A stretch of DNA of 64,000 bases from Desulfuromusa kysingii (GCF_900107645.1 NZ_FNQN01000001.1:1-64000); one strand, 5' to 3'. Shown: positions 45,933-54,723, numbered from the stretch's first letter. The notes: generated by a model from the sequence alone, not told the origin. Numbers and translations are program-made.

Positions 45933-46424
45933 TTACTGGACGACAAAATCGGTGAAATAGATGCGCTTGACTTTGCCTTTAAGCAGAATGCTATTCACTT
46001 TGTTAATCAGCTCTGCCCGAAGTTGAATCTTCCCTTGTAGATCATTTAATTCCCCAAAAGTTTTATTCCCGATCAACAAGAGGATGGCATCTTTAAGCTG
46101 TGGCATCCTTGCGTTGATCTCCATGGCGGCCTCTTCCGTGTCAACTTCAAGAGTAATGGCGGCTTTCAGGTAACGACTTTCCTGATCATCGAGAATATTG
46201 ATGATGAAACTGTCAATATTAACCATCGGCCCCACGGACTTAGCTTGCATTGCTAATTGGGCTTGTTCTTCTTCGGGAGACATTTTTTCTTCTTTTTCTC
46301 CCCCTAGAAACAAAAATGCTCCGATCCCTGCACCGATCAGGAGAACCAAAACGGCAACAATGATAATCAATGTCTTCTTTGATCCACCACTTTTTTCAGT
46401 ATCTGCGGCCTCTTTTTTTGCCAT
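45933..46424 (-). CDS. fliL: Flagellar basal-body protein FliL
   Basis: A 163-residue protein with a single N-terminal membrane helix (LIIIVAVLVLLIGAGIGAFLFLGG) and a periplasmic domain (VNIDSFIINILDDQESRYLKAAITLEVDTEEAAMEINARMPQLKDAILLLIGNKTFGELNDLQGKIQLRAELI) of the stomatin-like FliL fold that surrounds the stator. Lies 55 bases after motB. Confidence 0.95.
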   Translation of the reverse strand: MAKKEAADTEKSGGSKKTLIIIVAVLVLLIGAGIGAFLFLGGEKEEKMSPEEEQAQLAMQAKSVGPMVNIDSFIINILDDQESRYLKAAITLEVDTEEAAMEINARMPQLKDAILLLIGNKTFGELNDLQGKIQLRAELINKVNSILLKGKVKRIYFTDFVVQ

Positions 46425-46479
46425 GATTCTTCCCTTCTCTATCTGTTTCTGATTCTATTTTCTGTAGCGACTGATGTTG

Positions 46480-47211
46480 CTAAAATGGTGCCTGATCTTT
46501 TGCGTCCATCAGGTAGGGGAGCTCCTGATCTGGGTCGCCCTGACTTTCCAAAACAAATTCTACTCGGCGATTTAGTGCCCGTTCACGCTCACTGGTGTTG
46601 GGGAAAAGCGGTTTTTGAGAACCATATCCCGTAGCAGATATGCGGTTCAGTGGGACAAGCTGGTTCGTCGCTAGAAACCGGAGAACGACGACAGCACGAT
46701 TGACAGAGAGGTCCCAATTTTTCATCTCATCGCCAATGTCATCCGTGTGTCCTTCAATTTTCAGGTTCATAGGTAATGGTCGGATCAGTTCAGCGACTTT
46801 TTGTAGGATTGGTTCTGCTTCCGGTTGCAAGTACCTTTGTCCTGATTTGAACAGTACGGCTTCATCGATTCTGAGAACAACCGCGCCGCGATCTTTCACC
46901 AGTTTAATTTTTTTATTTAATTTCAGTTCGCGCAACTTAGTTTTTAAGCGCCGGTAGACTTGTGAGGTAAAATCATCGTTAACAGGTGAAAAAGTCACCA
47001 CTTTCGGGGAGGTCACTTCGGTTTTATCACTACTACCAAGGACTCCGAATGCGCCTGCAAGAGAGTCGCTGGCCTGGTTGAATTTGACTTGATCCATATT
47101 GGCCATTGACAACAACAGGACAAAGAATGTCAGTAGCAGCGTGACCAGGTCACTGAAGGTTACCATCCACATGGGCGCCCCGGCAGCGGGACATTTTATT
47201 TTTTTTGCCAT
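46480..47211 (-). CDS. motB: Stator protein MotB
   Basis: A 243-residue stator subunit. The membrane helix MVTFSDLVTLLLTFFVLLLS carries D21, the likely ion-binding aspartate equivalent to E. coli MotB D32. The plug/linker follows, and the OmpA-like peptidoglycan-binding domain has LKIEGHTDDIG and ISATGYGSQKPLFPNTSERERALNRRVEFVL. Ion choice (H+ or Na+) cannot be told. Starts 12 bases after motA. Confidence 0.95.
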   Translation of the reverse strand: MAKKIKCPAAGAPMWMVTFSDLVTLLLTFFVLLLSMANMDQVKFNQASDSLAGAFGVLGSSDKTEVTSPKVVTFSPVNDDFTSQVYRRLKTKLRELKLNKKIKLVKDRGAVVLRIDEAVLFKSGQRYLQPEAEPILQKVAELIRPLPMNLKIEGHTDDIGDEMKNWDLSVNRAVVVLRFLATNQLVPLNRISATGYGSQKPLFPNTSERERALNRRVEFVLESQGDPDQELPYLMDAKDQAPF

Positions 47212-47223
47212 GCTTGAATTCCC

Positions 47224-47988
47224 TTAGCCGAAGTTACTCTGACGTTCTTTAGGAGAGACAAAGGCGTGCAGACGTTGTTCCATCAGTCGAGGGTTTTCTC
47301 CTTCCAGAATGGCTTTCATCCCTTCTGTCACCAAGGTTTTATCCAGCACTTCACTGGCAGAACGGAGCTTGAGCTTTCCAGCTATGGGGTTGGCCACAAT
47401 ATTGGCAATAACTGCCCCATAAAAGGTCGTCAACAGCGCAACTGCCATTGCCGGACCGATAGACGAAGGGTCGTTCATATTTTGCAGCATCTGCACCAGA
47501 CCAATCAGGGTTCCGATCATCCCCATGGCGGGGGAATAGGCGGCGATTGTGGCGAAGATATCGGCCCCTTTGTCGTGACGTTCAATGACATATTCAATTT
47601 CTTTTTCGAGCATATCTTTCAGCGCCTCAGGCTCTTGACCATCAACCGCCATCTGCAACCCTTTCAAAAAGAAATCATCATCAATTTCACCCATCACTGA
47701 TTGCAGGGATAATATCCCCTCTTTACGTGCCTTCCCGGCATAAGTGATCAGCTTTTCAATAGTATCAATAGGCGATTTGGCCTTATGAAAAAAAGCTTTG
47801 CGGGCGACATTAAAAGCGCCGAGAATATCACCGAGAGGAAAATGTACGAGAACGGTGCCGATGGTTCCACCGATAACGATGAGTAACGAAGCAATATCGA
47901 TAAACATCATCAGGGAACCACCTTGCAGAATGGCAGAGAGCATCAACCCAAAGGCTGCAAGTAAACCGATAATTGTTGCGATATCCAT
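47224..47988 (-). CDS. motA: Stator protein MotA
   Basis: A 254-residue stator subunit of the MotA/PomA family with four helices. Typical features are IGLLAAFGLMLSAILQGGSLMMFIDIASLLIVIGGTIGTVLVHFP, IERHDKGADIFATIAAYSPAMGMIGTLIGLVQML and LLTTFYGAVIANIVANPIAGKL. It is the first gene of the downstream flagellar operon, with a strong sigma-54-type promoter upstream. Confidence 0.95.
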   Translation of the reverse strand: MDIATIIGLLAAFGLMLSAILQGGSLMMFIDIASLLIVIGGTIGTVLVHFPLGDILGAFNVARKAFFHKAKSPIDTIEKLITYAGKARKEGILSLQSVMGEIDDDFFLKGLQMAVDGQEPEALKDMLEKEIEYVIERHDKGADIFATIAAYSPAMGMIGTLIGLVQMLQNMNDPSSIGPAMAVALLTTFYGAVIANIVANPIAGKLKLRSASEVLDKTLVTEGMKAILEGENPRLMEQRLHAFVSPKERQSNFG

Positions 47989-48113
47989 AACCGTCCTCTA
48001 TCCCGTTTCGATTCAGTCGTAAAAAATGTTTGGTCTATAACCCAAAAATCAAGCTGGAAATATCCAAAGGTATGACCATAAAGATCATAAGATTCAATGC
48101 TGGCTAACTGTAA

Positions 48114-48130
48114 AGCAGGTTGCGTGCCAC
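48114..48130 (-). promoter_or_regulatory. Sigma-54-type promoter of the motA operon
   Basis: On the minus strand TGGCACGCAACCTGCT matches the RpoN consensus (TGGCACG-N4-TTGCW) with one mismatch, and the invariant GG-N10-GC spacing is exact. It predicts a start about 115 bases before the motA ATG. In related bacteria RpoN with an enhancer-binding protein drives flagellar operons. Confidence 0.72.
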
Positions 48131-48189
48131 ATTAAAGAAATATTTTTATAAAAATAAAACTGTTTAAAAACAAATAGTTAGTCTTGTTG

Positions 48190-48232
48190 AAAAGGGTGTC
48201 GTTCTGTGCTTGCAGTGACGGCACCCTTTTTG
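48190..48232. terminator. Strong bidirectional terminator upstream of motA
   Basis: AAAAGGGTGTCGT pairs with ACGGCACCCTTTT (13 pairs, one wobble) around a 15-base loop, with T runs on both strands. It lies 60 bases upstream of the sigma-54 element, so it would stop leftward read-through from the flgE side and rightward transcription toward the yitT-like gene. The remaining 500 bases (48233-48743) show no convincing gene or RNA. Confidence 0.68.
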
Positions 48233-48743
48233 TGTCATGATTTTGACCTAGCGTCGTTATCTTCCTTGATATCGTTGTTTATAGGCCACTCATATCCTTG
48301 GTGAAGTCTAAAACCGTATCATTTTATCAACATGCCCCTAAGTGCAAAATGACGGAGTGAGAGTTGGCATGCAAGTTGAGCAAGTATAAAATCGGACGCT
48401 ATTGTCTTCACTTCGACTGAACTCTGAGATTTGTTTAACTTTTATTTTTAATCAGTTTTTTTTAGCGGAGGTCAACATTCTTTTGACAACCATGAAAACT
48501 CGTGTCAATACAACGGTCGATAGTTTCAAGCTGAATTCATCAGCGGGATTTTGTCGCTCTGTTTGGCGTCACAGAGGTTGCTCTGGATGAGGGTTATTCT
48601 TTGATTTGAAGGAAATGAATGGATATGTTTATATGTTGATGTAAAAGGGGCAATGAAACTTAATAATATATCCGGTGGACATATTATTCTGCCAGTTATC
48701 ATCATGTTCTGCAATGAACTCCTAGAAGGGAATCAAACTCTCT

Positions 48744-49625
48744 ATGCACCGACGATTACAAGATTACCTGTCTGTCTTTGCCGCAGGTGCGCTCTATGCC
48801 ATCGCTCTGAAGTATTTTGTGCTGCCATCAAAGATCATCCTTACTGGGACCGAAGGTATTGCCGCTGCGCTGTCCTATTATTTTGACAGTTACAAGCTGT
48901 TCATCATTCTTTACGTGATATTTCAAACGGTCTTGTTGTTGTTTGCCTTTGCGAAGGTGGGCCGGGTTTTTGCTGCTCGCTCACTGATTACCGTCGCGAT
49001 GGTCATTCTCTCTCTGGCATTGCTCCCAGAGTTTCAGTTTGCTCAGCCAGAGCCACAAAATGAGCGCATTATTCTGGTGTTGTTTGGCGGTATTCTGGCC
49101 GGGGTCGCAAAGGCACTTGCCTTCAGAAGTCGAGGATCTACCGGCGACGAAGATGTACTGGGGGCCTACTTCGCGATGAAATACCTCAAACCGGTTGGCT
49201 ATATCGCCGTCATCGCGGCGGTTGGATCGACGGTCTTTGGTCTGGTTATGGAATATTTGAAGAATTATGACTTTGCAGTTGTCGTCAACACCCTCATGTA
49301 TACGTGTATCTACATTTTCTCTTCTTCAGCAACCCTGAACAGCTTGTACCGAAAGTTTCAGCTAACGATGGTAACCGTCATCACCCACGAATCCCAAAAG
49401 CTCGGCAAGGCGATCACTACAGCATTTGATCATCGAACCTACACGGTGCAGGAGGGGGTCGGCGGTCGGAGTGGCGATTCGTTTTCAATGGTTCGAACCA
49501 TGATTACCAAAGAAGAACTTCCGGGGTTGGTTGATGCTATTCGGAAGGTTGATCCTGATTGCTTCTACTATTTTCACGCTATCGATGGAGTCTCTCGCCG
49601 CTATTACATCACGCCCATGGGTTGA
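48744..49625 (+). CDS. Second YitT-family membrane protein
   Basis: A 293-residue protein with five to six helices (VFAAGALYAIALKYFVLPSKIILTGTEGIAAAL..., TVLLLFAFAKVGRVFAARSLI) and a C-terminal DUF2179-like domain (LTMVTVITHESQKLGKAIT ... DRTYTVQEGVGG). It is like the 5527 protein in layout but clearly diverged. It keeps GTEGIAAALSYYF in place of GGLFGIAALLHY and RGSTGDEDVLGAYFAMKY in place of the SNGGADVL segment. It lies between two flagellar operons, on the other strand. Role unknown; link to motility unproven. Ribosome site AAGGGA. Confidence 0.8.
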   Translation: MHRRLQDYLSVFAAGALYAIALKYFVLPSKIILTGTEGIAAALSYYFDSYKLFIILYVIFQTVLLLFAFAKVGRVFAARSLITVAMVILSLALLPEFQFAQPEPQNERIILVLFGGILAGVAKALAFRSRGSTGDEDVLGAYFAMKYLKPVGYIAVIAAVGSTVFGLVMEYLKNYDFAVVVNTLMYTCIYIFSSSATLNSLYRKFQLTMVTVITHESQKLGKAITTAFDHRTYTVQEGVGGRSGDSFSMVRTMITKEELPGLVDAIRKVDPDCFYYFHAIDGVSRRYYITPMG

Positions 49626-49717
49626 TCTGTGTCGTCAGATTATTGAAAGGGGGCGAGTATTGTTAACGGCGGGGCGAAGAGTTTAGATGCATTGAATCAG
49701 GCGCTGCAACCAGTAAA

Positions 49718-49741
49718 CCCCTAAGTCTGATGACTTAGGGG
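49718..49741. terminator. Hairpin terminator between the convergent yitT-like gene and flgE
   Basis: CCCCTAAG and CTTAGGGG form a perfect 8-bp stem with an 8-base loop, 92 bases past the yitT-like stop and 32 bases past the flgE stop. T-runs are weak close to the stem (GTTTACTGG leftward, a TTTTTT ten bases to the right), so it may act in both directions with moderate strength. Confidence 0.55.
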
Positions 49742-49772
49742 CAACTAGTAGTTTTTTGTCACTAGAGGTTAT

Positions 49773-51104
49773 CTACCGTTTCAGGTTGATAACTTCTGCC
49801 AACATTTCATCGGTCGTGGTGATTGTTTTGGAGTTGGCTGAGAAACCCCGCTGGGTCGTGATCATTTTGACAAATTCCTGAGCCATATCAACATTGGACA
49901 ATTCCAGCGAATTTGTAAAAATACTCCCAACACCAGAGCCAATGGTTCCGACAACCGGGACGCCAGAAGAGGTGCTCTGAGCATACATATTGCTGCCAAT
50001 TTTCGTCAGGGCGCTAGGATTGGTGAATTTTGCTAACGGGATGCGCATCAATTCGCGTGGGGTTCCGTTAGAAAAATTGCCGATAACATTCCCTAACTCA
50101 TCAACGCTCAATTTTACCAGAGTTCCCGTGCCGTAACCATCTTGCTCTTGCGAAACAACCACTGAGGGGCTGGCATATTGACTGGTTTGCATGTCAATGG
50201 AAACCTGTTGGTCTTGAGATGCGCCATTGACCCAATCCAGGTCGCCAAGATTTGTTGTTGCGGTGGGCCGTGGATAAACCGGATCACTGCTGGTATCACC
50301 TGAGATAGAGTAGAGGTCATTTCCGTCGATGGTAATTAAATCACCACTGGAATCAAATCCCAGAGTCCCCGAGCCCACAACCTCTAGCTCTCCAGAAGTT
50401 CCGCCAGTCACTTCACCGCCATCGACAACGGTGTTCCACTCCCATGTCTGGTCAGCGGTCTTGGTGAAGTAAGTTGTCATCAGGTGGGTACTGCCCAGGC
50501 TATCAAATACCTGAATTGAGGTTGCAGTATTTGAAGTTGTGACTGGATCTGTAGAGTCAAAGCCGGTCGCGATTGTCACCGAATCAGAATCAAGGTTGGT
50601 GTTGAGGTCGATATTTGCTGTGGGTTCTGCCGGGGTAAAGGACTCGGTGTTGGCCCAGATGGGAGTCAGGTCGCCGACAGCGTTACCGTCTGCGTCCAGC
50701 TCATATCCCATGACATTGTACCCTTCAGGATTGACAAGGAAACCATCGGCATCAAAACGGAAGGACCCGGCTCGGGTATAGTTGTTGGAAGCATTGCCGG
50801 TGGAAGGATCACTGACAATGAAGAAACCTGCCCCTTCAACGGCAAGATCCGTATTGGTCTCGGTATTTTCAAAGGTTCCTTGACTGAAGACTGTATCAAT
50901 GGTTGAGAGGCCGACACCGCGACCAACTTGCGAGGTCCCGCCAGAGCCAGACACGGAACTGGATAGCAGATCACCGAAAATCGTCCGGCTCGATTTAAAA
51001 CCAACGGTGTTGGCGTTGGCAAGGTTATCACCCAGAACGCTCATCGCGTTTGCATTGGCGTTAAGTCCACTGACTCCACTATAAAGGGCACTAGATACTC
51101 CCAT
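49773..51104 (-). CDS. flgE: Flagellar hook protein FlgE
   Basis: A 443-residue hook subunit. The N-terminal SSALYSGVSGLNANANAMSVLGDNLANANTVGFKSSRTIFGDLLSSSVSG and C-terminal LELSNVDMAQEFVKMITTQRGFSANSKTITTTDEMLAEVINL ends are conserved coiled coils; the centre is the variable hook surface domain. Begins with AGGAGA seven bases upstream and follows a small hairpin that may stabilise its message. Last gene of the upstream flagellar operon. Confidence 0.96.
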   Translation of the reverse strand: MGVSSALYSGVSGLNANANAMSVLGDNLANANTVGFKSSRTIFGDLLSSSVSGSGGTSQVGRGVGLSTIDTVFSQGTFENTETNTDLAVEGAGFFIVSDPSTGNASNNYTRAGSFRFDADGFLVNPEGYNVMGYELDADGNAVGDLTPIWANTESFTPAEPTANIDLNTNLDSDSVTIATGFDSTDPVTTSNTATSIQVFDSLGSTHLMTTYFTKTADQTWEWNTVVDGGEVTGGTSGELEVVGSGTLGFDSSGDLITIDGNDLYSISGDTSSDPVYPRPTATTNLGDLDWVNGASQDQQVSIDMQTSQYASPSVVVSQEQDGYGTGTLVKLSVDELGNVIGNFSNGTPRELMRIPLAKFTNPSALTKIGSNMYAQSTSSGVPVVGTIGSGVGSIFTNSLELSNVDMAQEFVKMITTQRGFSANSKTITTTDEMLAEVINLKR

Positions 51105-51151
51105 TGTGTTTCTCCTTGTTTGAAAGCCGCGTCAATCAGTCGGCGACTTAC

Positions 51152-51176
51152 GAACCTCCTCAGAGAGGACCGGTTC
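51152..51176 (-). other. Intercistronic hairpin before flgE
   Basis: GAACC...GGTTC with an inner TCCT/AGGA pairing lies between the TIGR02530-type gene and flgE. No T-tract follows. It could protect the 5' end of a processed flgE message, which must be made in large amounts. Confidence 0.35.
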
Positions 51177-51178
51177 GG

Positions 51179-51568
51179 TTAGGCAATCACTGCACTGTCA
51201 ATATTGGTAAAGACGTTGTTCTTAAGTTGTTCCTTATCGACTACCGTGACGACGGTATCGTTTTTGACACTCACGACCAGAGCGGTATTATCAAGCATGA
51301 CCAAGGACTCGCGGCCCCCTTTGGCGCTGACTTGAGAGACAGCTGATTCCAGGCGCTGCATCTGGTTGGAGCTAAAGTTGATGCCACGACTCTGCATCCG
51401 ATCGGTGGCGTGTTTGGAAAATTTGACACCTCCTTGCGCAATCTTGTTTTGTAGTAACTGATCAAAGCGACCAACGTCCTTGGTTGTTGTGGTCTGGTTG
51501 TTCCGAGCGATGTTTTGCGGTCGCGTCGGGGCTATTGGTTGCGGCATGATCGTTATGCGATCGGTCAT
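51179..51568 (-). CDS. TIGR02530-type flagellar operon protein
   Basis: A 129-residue protein of the small conserved group found between flgD and flgE in many bacteria. The conserved part is GGVKFSKHATDRMQSRGINFSSNQMQRLESAVSQVSAKGGRESLVMLDNTALVVSVKNDTVVTVVDKEQLKNNVFTNIDSAVIA; the N-terminus is proline-rich. Biochemical role not established; position suggests hook assembly. Overlaps flgD by four bases. Confidence 0.82.
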   Translation of the reverse strand: MTDRITIMPQPIAPTRPQNIARNNQTTTTKDVGRFDQLLQNKIAQGGVKFSKHATDRMQSRGINFSSNQMQRLESAVSQVSAKGGRESLVMLDNTALVVSVKNDTVVTVVDKEQLKNNVFTNIDSAVIA

Positions 51569-52227
51569 AGCGCGACTCCGGCTTTTTCGATCTTACTCAT
51601 GGCGAAAGTCCCGGCGTCGGTTTCCAGCTGAGTTGCCGTACCAGTCATGTCAACCGCTTCCACGCGACTTTTAATCAAGCTGTCGGATGACACAATGTTG
51701 TCATCGTCATCAACTGCTCTGATGACCAAGGAGTAGTCACCTGGATCCAAGGGCATACCGAGATCGCCAAGGCCATCCCAGTCGACAAAGTGTTCACCCA
51801 CCCCTGTTTCCTGTGCCGAAACTGTGGCAACCGTGGATCCGGTCTGATTCAGGACATATAGTTTGACATTATCTGCCTGATTGTCGAGGCGATAGCCCAG
51901 TTGCACCGGATCGCCACTGAAATGGAATTTCTCTGTTTGGGCAACAATATCCTGTCCGATTAAACCGAACGCTGACATCCGCTCCATTTCGCCACTCATC
52001 GAAGCCAGTTCTTCCAGACTCTTGTTGGCGTTTTCCAATTGTTCCAGAGAGCTGAATTGGGCCAACTGAGAAGTGAACTCTGTGGCATCTTCTGGGTTCA
52101 TCGGGTCTTGATTTTCCAATTGAGCAACGAGTAATAAAAGAAAATCATTTTTACCCATAGAGACACTGTCTGAAGTTGTTGATATCGCGCTCGTGTAACT
52201 TGTATCAATTCCGCTAATTGCTGACAT
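51565..52227 (-). CDS. flgD: Hook-capping protein FlgD
   Basis: A 220-residue scaffold for hook polymerisation. The N-terminal GKNDFLLLLVAQLENQDPMNPEDATEFTSQLAQFSSLEQLENANKSL is the FlgD signature; Tudor/FnIII-like domains follow (LGYRLDNQADNVKLYVLNQTGSTVATVS, FVDWDGLGDLGMPLDPGDYSLVIRA). Follows fliK by 27 bases. Confidence 0.95.
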   Translation of the reverse strand: MSAISGIDTSYTSAISTTSDSVSMGKNDFLLLLVAQLENQDPMNPEDATEFTSQLAQFSSLEQLENANKSLEELASMSGEMERMSAFGLIGQDIVAQTEKFHFSGDPVQLGYRLDNQADNVKLYVLNQTGSTVATVSAQETGVGEHFVDWDGLGDLGMPLDPGDYSLVIRAVDDDDNIVSSDSLIKSRVEAVDMTGTATQLETDAGTFAMSKIEKAGVAL

Positions 52228-52254
52228 CTTGTTTAAACCTCCTTTCTTTTTATT

Positions 52255-53733
52255 CTATACGTGGAGATTGATGCCTCCACCAGCATTCTGCATCAGCTGG
52301 GCGAGAGGGATATTCAGTTCTTCTGAGTCAAGGGGCTGCTGCCATCCCTTTTGTCCTTCGGAACCATTATTTTGTTGCTGTTGAGACAGGTTCTCAAATT
52401 GTCCATCTTGTTGCTGTTGATCAACATTGACTTGAAATTGATCAATCTTCAGGCCTTGTTCTGCCAACGCGTTGCGCAATTGCGGCAAGTTCCGTTCCAG
52501 CACTTCCTGGACCTGATGGGTCTGGGCATGAAGATTGGCTTTGATTCGATCACCTTCGACGATCAACTCAAGTTTCAATGATCCAAGTTCCGCGGGTTGT
52601 AAACGGAGAACCATGCGTCCGGTATCACCATTAACGCTGCCAGAGAGATGGGTCACCACCTGATCAATAACCTGACTCTCAGGGACTTGTTGACCACTTG
52701 CCAACTGTACTACTGGAGTTTGTGGCATCAACTTGTTGGTTTCCAGACCTTGAACTTGAGACTGGCCTTGGGCATTGAAGTTCTGTTGGGACTGTTGCAC
52801 TAAATTTTCCAGAGACAAATTGTTCCCCGATGCAAGTTGAGCAGTGCCAACGTCGAGAGCGGTTTTGGTCTCGGTAGTCACAGCTTCAGCAGACTGTAAC
52901 TTAAACGGTTGATTCTCTTGTTTCGATGACAGATGCTCCTGTGCTGATCGAAGCAGCTGAACGGTTTGATCTGCCCGTGGTTTGACCAGGCCTGCAAAGC
53001 GAGGATCAACCGTATCGGCCGTTGCACCAGGCAGTGTTGCGATTGCCTCTTCAGTGCTATTTTCACTCACAACGGGTTGCGGTGAAATGACGCTATCAAA
53101 GGCTTTTTGTAATGCTTGTCTCACTTGAGCATGATTCTCCACAATAACCGGAGTCTGATTCTGTGGTGTTGCCGCGACCATCTCGGTAAGCAGTCCGACG
53201 GTGTTTTCTCCTTGCCGTTGATTGCTCAGTTGTTCCTGTACTTGCACAACGAATTGTGTCAAGAACTCATCACGATCGACATCACTGTTCAACGTTTCTA
53301 GCTGCTCTGTAACATGAGACAGGTCAATCCCTGCAACGACCTGTTGTTCTAGGTCTTCAGTCGATTCAAGTTGTTGTAGAAGATTGGTTAACAATGTTTC
53401 AACGGCGTCGGTATCCTCGGCATTGGCTGTCTCTTCTTCGGAGAGAACCGCTATCAAATCGGTGATAGTGCTTTGAATTCCTGTCTCCTGCGTAGAGGTT
53501 GCGGCCTCTTCAGGTTGTGGATCCGTTTTCGTTGCAACTTCATTTGACTTGCTTTCTGGGTTGATAACATCCGGCGATGCTTCTGGTTTGTTATCAGAAC
53601 TTGCAATTGGTTTATCTTGTTGGATCTGTTGTTTTTGCTCCAAAACACGATTAAATGATTGTTCGCTGTTGCTGTTTGCTTTTATGGGAGCAACAGTTTG
53701 TGGTCCGCTGTCGATAATTGATAATGCATCCAT
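52255..53733 (-). CDS. fliK: Hook-length control protein FliK
   Basis: A 492-residue ruler protein. The long middle is rich in Gln, Glu, Thr and Ser and poorly conserved. The C-terminal Flg_hook domain (MVLRLQPAELGSLKLELIVEGDRIKANLHAQTHQVQEVLERNLPQLRNALAEQGLKIDQFQVNV) contacts FlhB to switch export. ATG 53733 has GGAGG eight bases upstream; an in-frame GTG three codons earlier is less likely. Confidence 0.92.
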   Translation of the reverse strand: MDALSIIDSGPQTVAPIKANSNSEQSFNRVLEQKQQIQQDKPIASSDNKPEASPDVINPESKSNEVATKTDPQPEEAATSTQETGIQSTITDLIAVLSEEETANAEDTDAVETLLTNLLQQLESTEDLEQQVVAGIDLSHVTEQLETLNSDVDRDEFLTQFVVQVQEQLSNQRQGENTVGLLTEMVAATPQNQTPVIVENHAQVRQALQKAFDSVISPQPVVSENSTEEAIATLPGATADTVDPRFAGLVKPRADQTVQLLRSAQEHLSSKQENQPFKLQSAEAVTTETKTALDVGTAQLASGNNLSLENLVQQSQQNFNAQGQSQVQGLETNKLMPQTPVVQLASGQQVPESQVIDQVVTHLSGSVNGDTGRMVLRLQPAELGSLKLELIVEGDRIKANLHAQTHQVQEVLERNLPQLRNALAEQGLKIDQFQVNVDQQQQDGQFENLSQQQQNNGSEGQKGWQQPLDSEELNIPLAQLMQNAGGGINLHV

Positions 53734-53770
53734 ATGTGTCACCTCCTTCCTTGTTTATTTTCTCTTCGGG

Positions 53771-54283
53771 CTAAGTTCCCGAATTATTCTTCACCGGTAT
53801 TTCGGTAAAAGCTTTACTTAGTTCTGTTGCGGTTTCGGCATCAAGGTTGTCTAGAATTTTTCCTGCCGTTTTCTTTTTGATACCAAGGAGCAGATCGACC
53901 GCTAACTGATCATCAAGTTCTTTGATTAATGTGGCCGCTTTTTGCGGGTTCATCTTTTCGTAGATCTTACTGAGCTCTGCGATTCGCTCCCCTTCAGTTT
54001 CTTCTTTACGGTCAAGCAATATGACCAGTTCATTTCTGAGCTGTTGCATAGCCGCAATTTTCTTATCGACCTCTGCCTCTAAGGTCTTTAGCTGCATTTC
54101 TCGAGTCTTTATTTTACTTTCCTGGACATCTAGTTTTGCGTATTCATCTTCGATTGAGACTAAAATCCGACGTTCCTCTACAGAGGAGATATTCTTGTCA
54201 GTGAGCAATCCGGGTTCTGCCGCGTAGAGATTTCCGACACAGAAAAGCACCATTATTGGCAGAGATAGTGTTCTCAATATCAT
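53771..54283 (-). CDS. MotE-like periplasmic coiled-coil protein
   Basis: A 170-residue protein with a signal peptide (MVLFCVGNLYA). A long coiled coil (about 40-105: DEYAKLDVQESKIKTREMQLKTLEAEVDKKIAAMQQLRNELVILLDRKEETEGERIAELSKIY) is followed by an MgtE-N-like C-terminal part (EKMNPQKAATLIKELDDQLAVDLLLGIKKKTAGKILDNLDAETATELSKAF). This matches MotE, a periplasmic chaperone for MotC/flagellar function in some bacteria. Placement between fliJ and fliK fits. Start overlaps fliJ by four bases. Confidence 0.8.
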   Translation of the reverse strand: MILRTLSLPIMVLFCVGNLYAAEPGLLTDKNISSVEERRILVSIEDEYAKLDVQESKIKTREMQLKTLEAEVDKKIAAMQQLRNELVILLDRKEETEGERIAELSKIYEKMNPQKAATLIKELDDQLAVDLLLGIKKKTAGKILDNLDAETATELSKAFTEIPVKNNSGT

Positions 54284-54720
54284 GGGTTATATCCTTTATT
54301 CCGTAAGCTGATTTCATCCAACAGTTCCCGTTCTTTGCGTGACAGCTGTTGTTGATATTCAGCTTCCTGCTTATCTTTCAACTTTTCCATAACCTGACGG
54401 TCTCGCGCCGCATTGAGGAGTTCATTTCTTTCAGAGAGGATCTGCTCTTCTAAGCGTTGGATTTGTTTTAGCAGCGTTTCCATTTGCGCCCGGCAATGTT
54501 GAATCTGTGATTCATACAAGATCAATTCGGCAACTGCTAAACCGTCGACCTGGCGAATTTTTAGTTCCCGGTCATAGCACTGTAATTGCTGTTGCTGTTC
54601 TTGCAACCGGGCTTTTAACTCCGCTTGTTTCTGCAAGCTGGTCGTCAGTAACTGTTGGGCCTGATCTTCCAAAGATTGCCGATAATTGAGCACCACCTGT
54701 AATTTAAACTTCGCAGCCAT
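54280..54720 (-). CDS. fliJ: Export chaperone-escort protein FliJ
   Basis: A 146-residue coiled-coil protein that links the FliI ATPase ring to FlhA. Nearly the whole length is heptad-rich, starting FKLQVVLNYRQSLEDQAQQLL and continuing QRLEEQILSERNELLNAARDRQVMEKLKDKQEAEYQQQLSRKERELLDEISLR. Position after fliI confirms it. Confidence 0.92.
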   Translation of the reverse strand: MAAKFKLQVVLNYRQSLEDQAQQLLTTSLQKQAELKARLQEQQQQLQCYDRELKIRQVDGLAVAELILYESQIQHCRAQMETLLKQIQRLEEQILSERNELLNAARDRQVMEKLKDKQEAEYQQQLSRKERELLDEISLRNKGYNP

Positions 54721-54723
54721 GAT

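Noticed and set aside
48369-48390. TTGGCATGCAAGTTGAG as a plus-strand sigma-54 promoter for the yitT-like gene
   Set aside because: The GG is followed at the right distance by GA rather than the invariant GC, and it lies about 370 bases from the gene.
48402-48610. Small open frames and a short peptide-like stretch (VALFGVTEVALDEGYSL) in the motA-yitT gap
   Set aside because: Too short, closed by stops in every frame on both sides, and no recognisable family; at best a decayed fragment.
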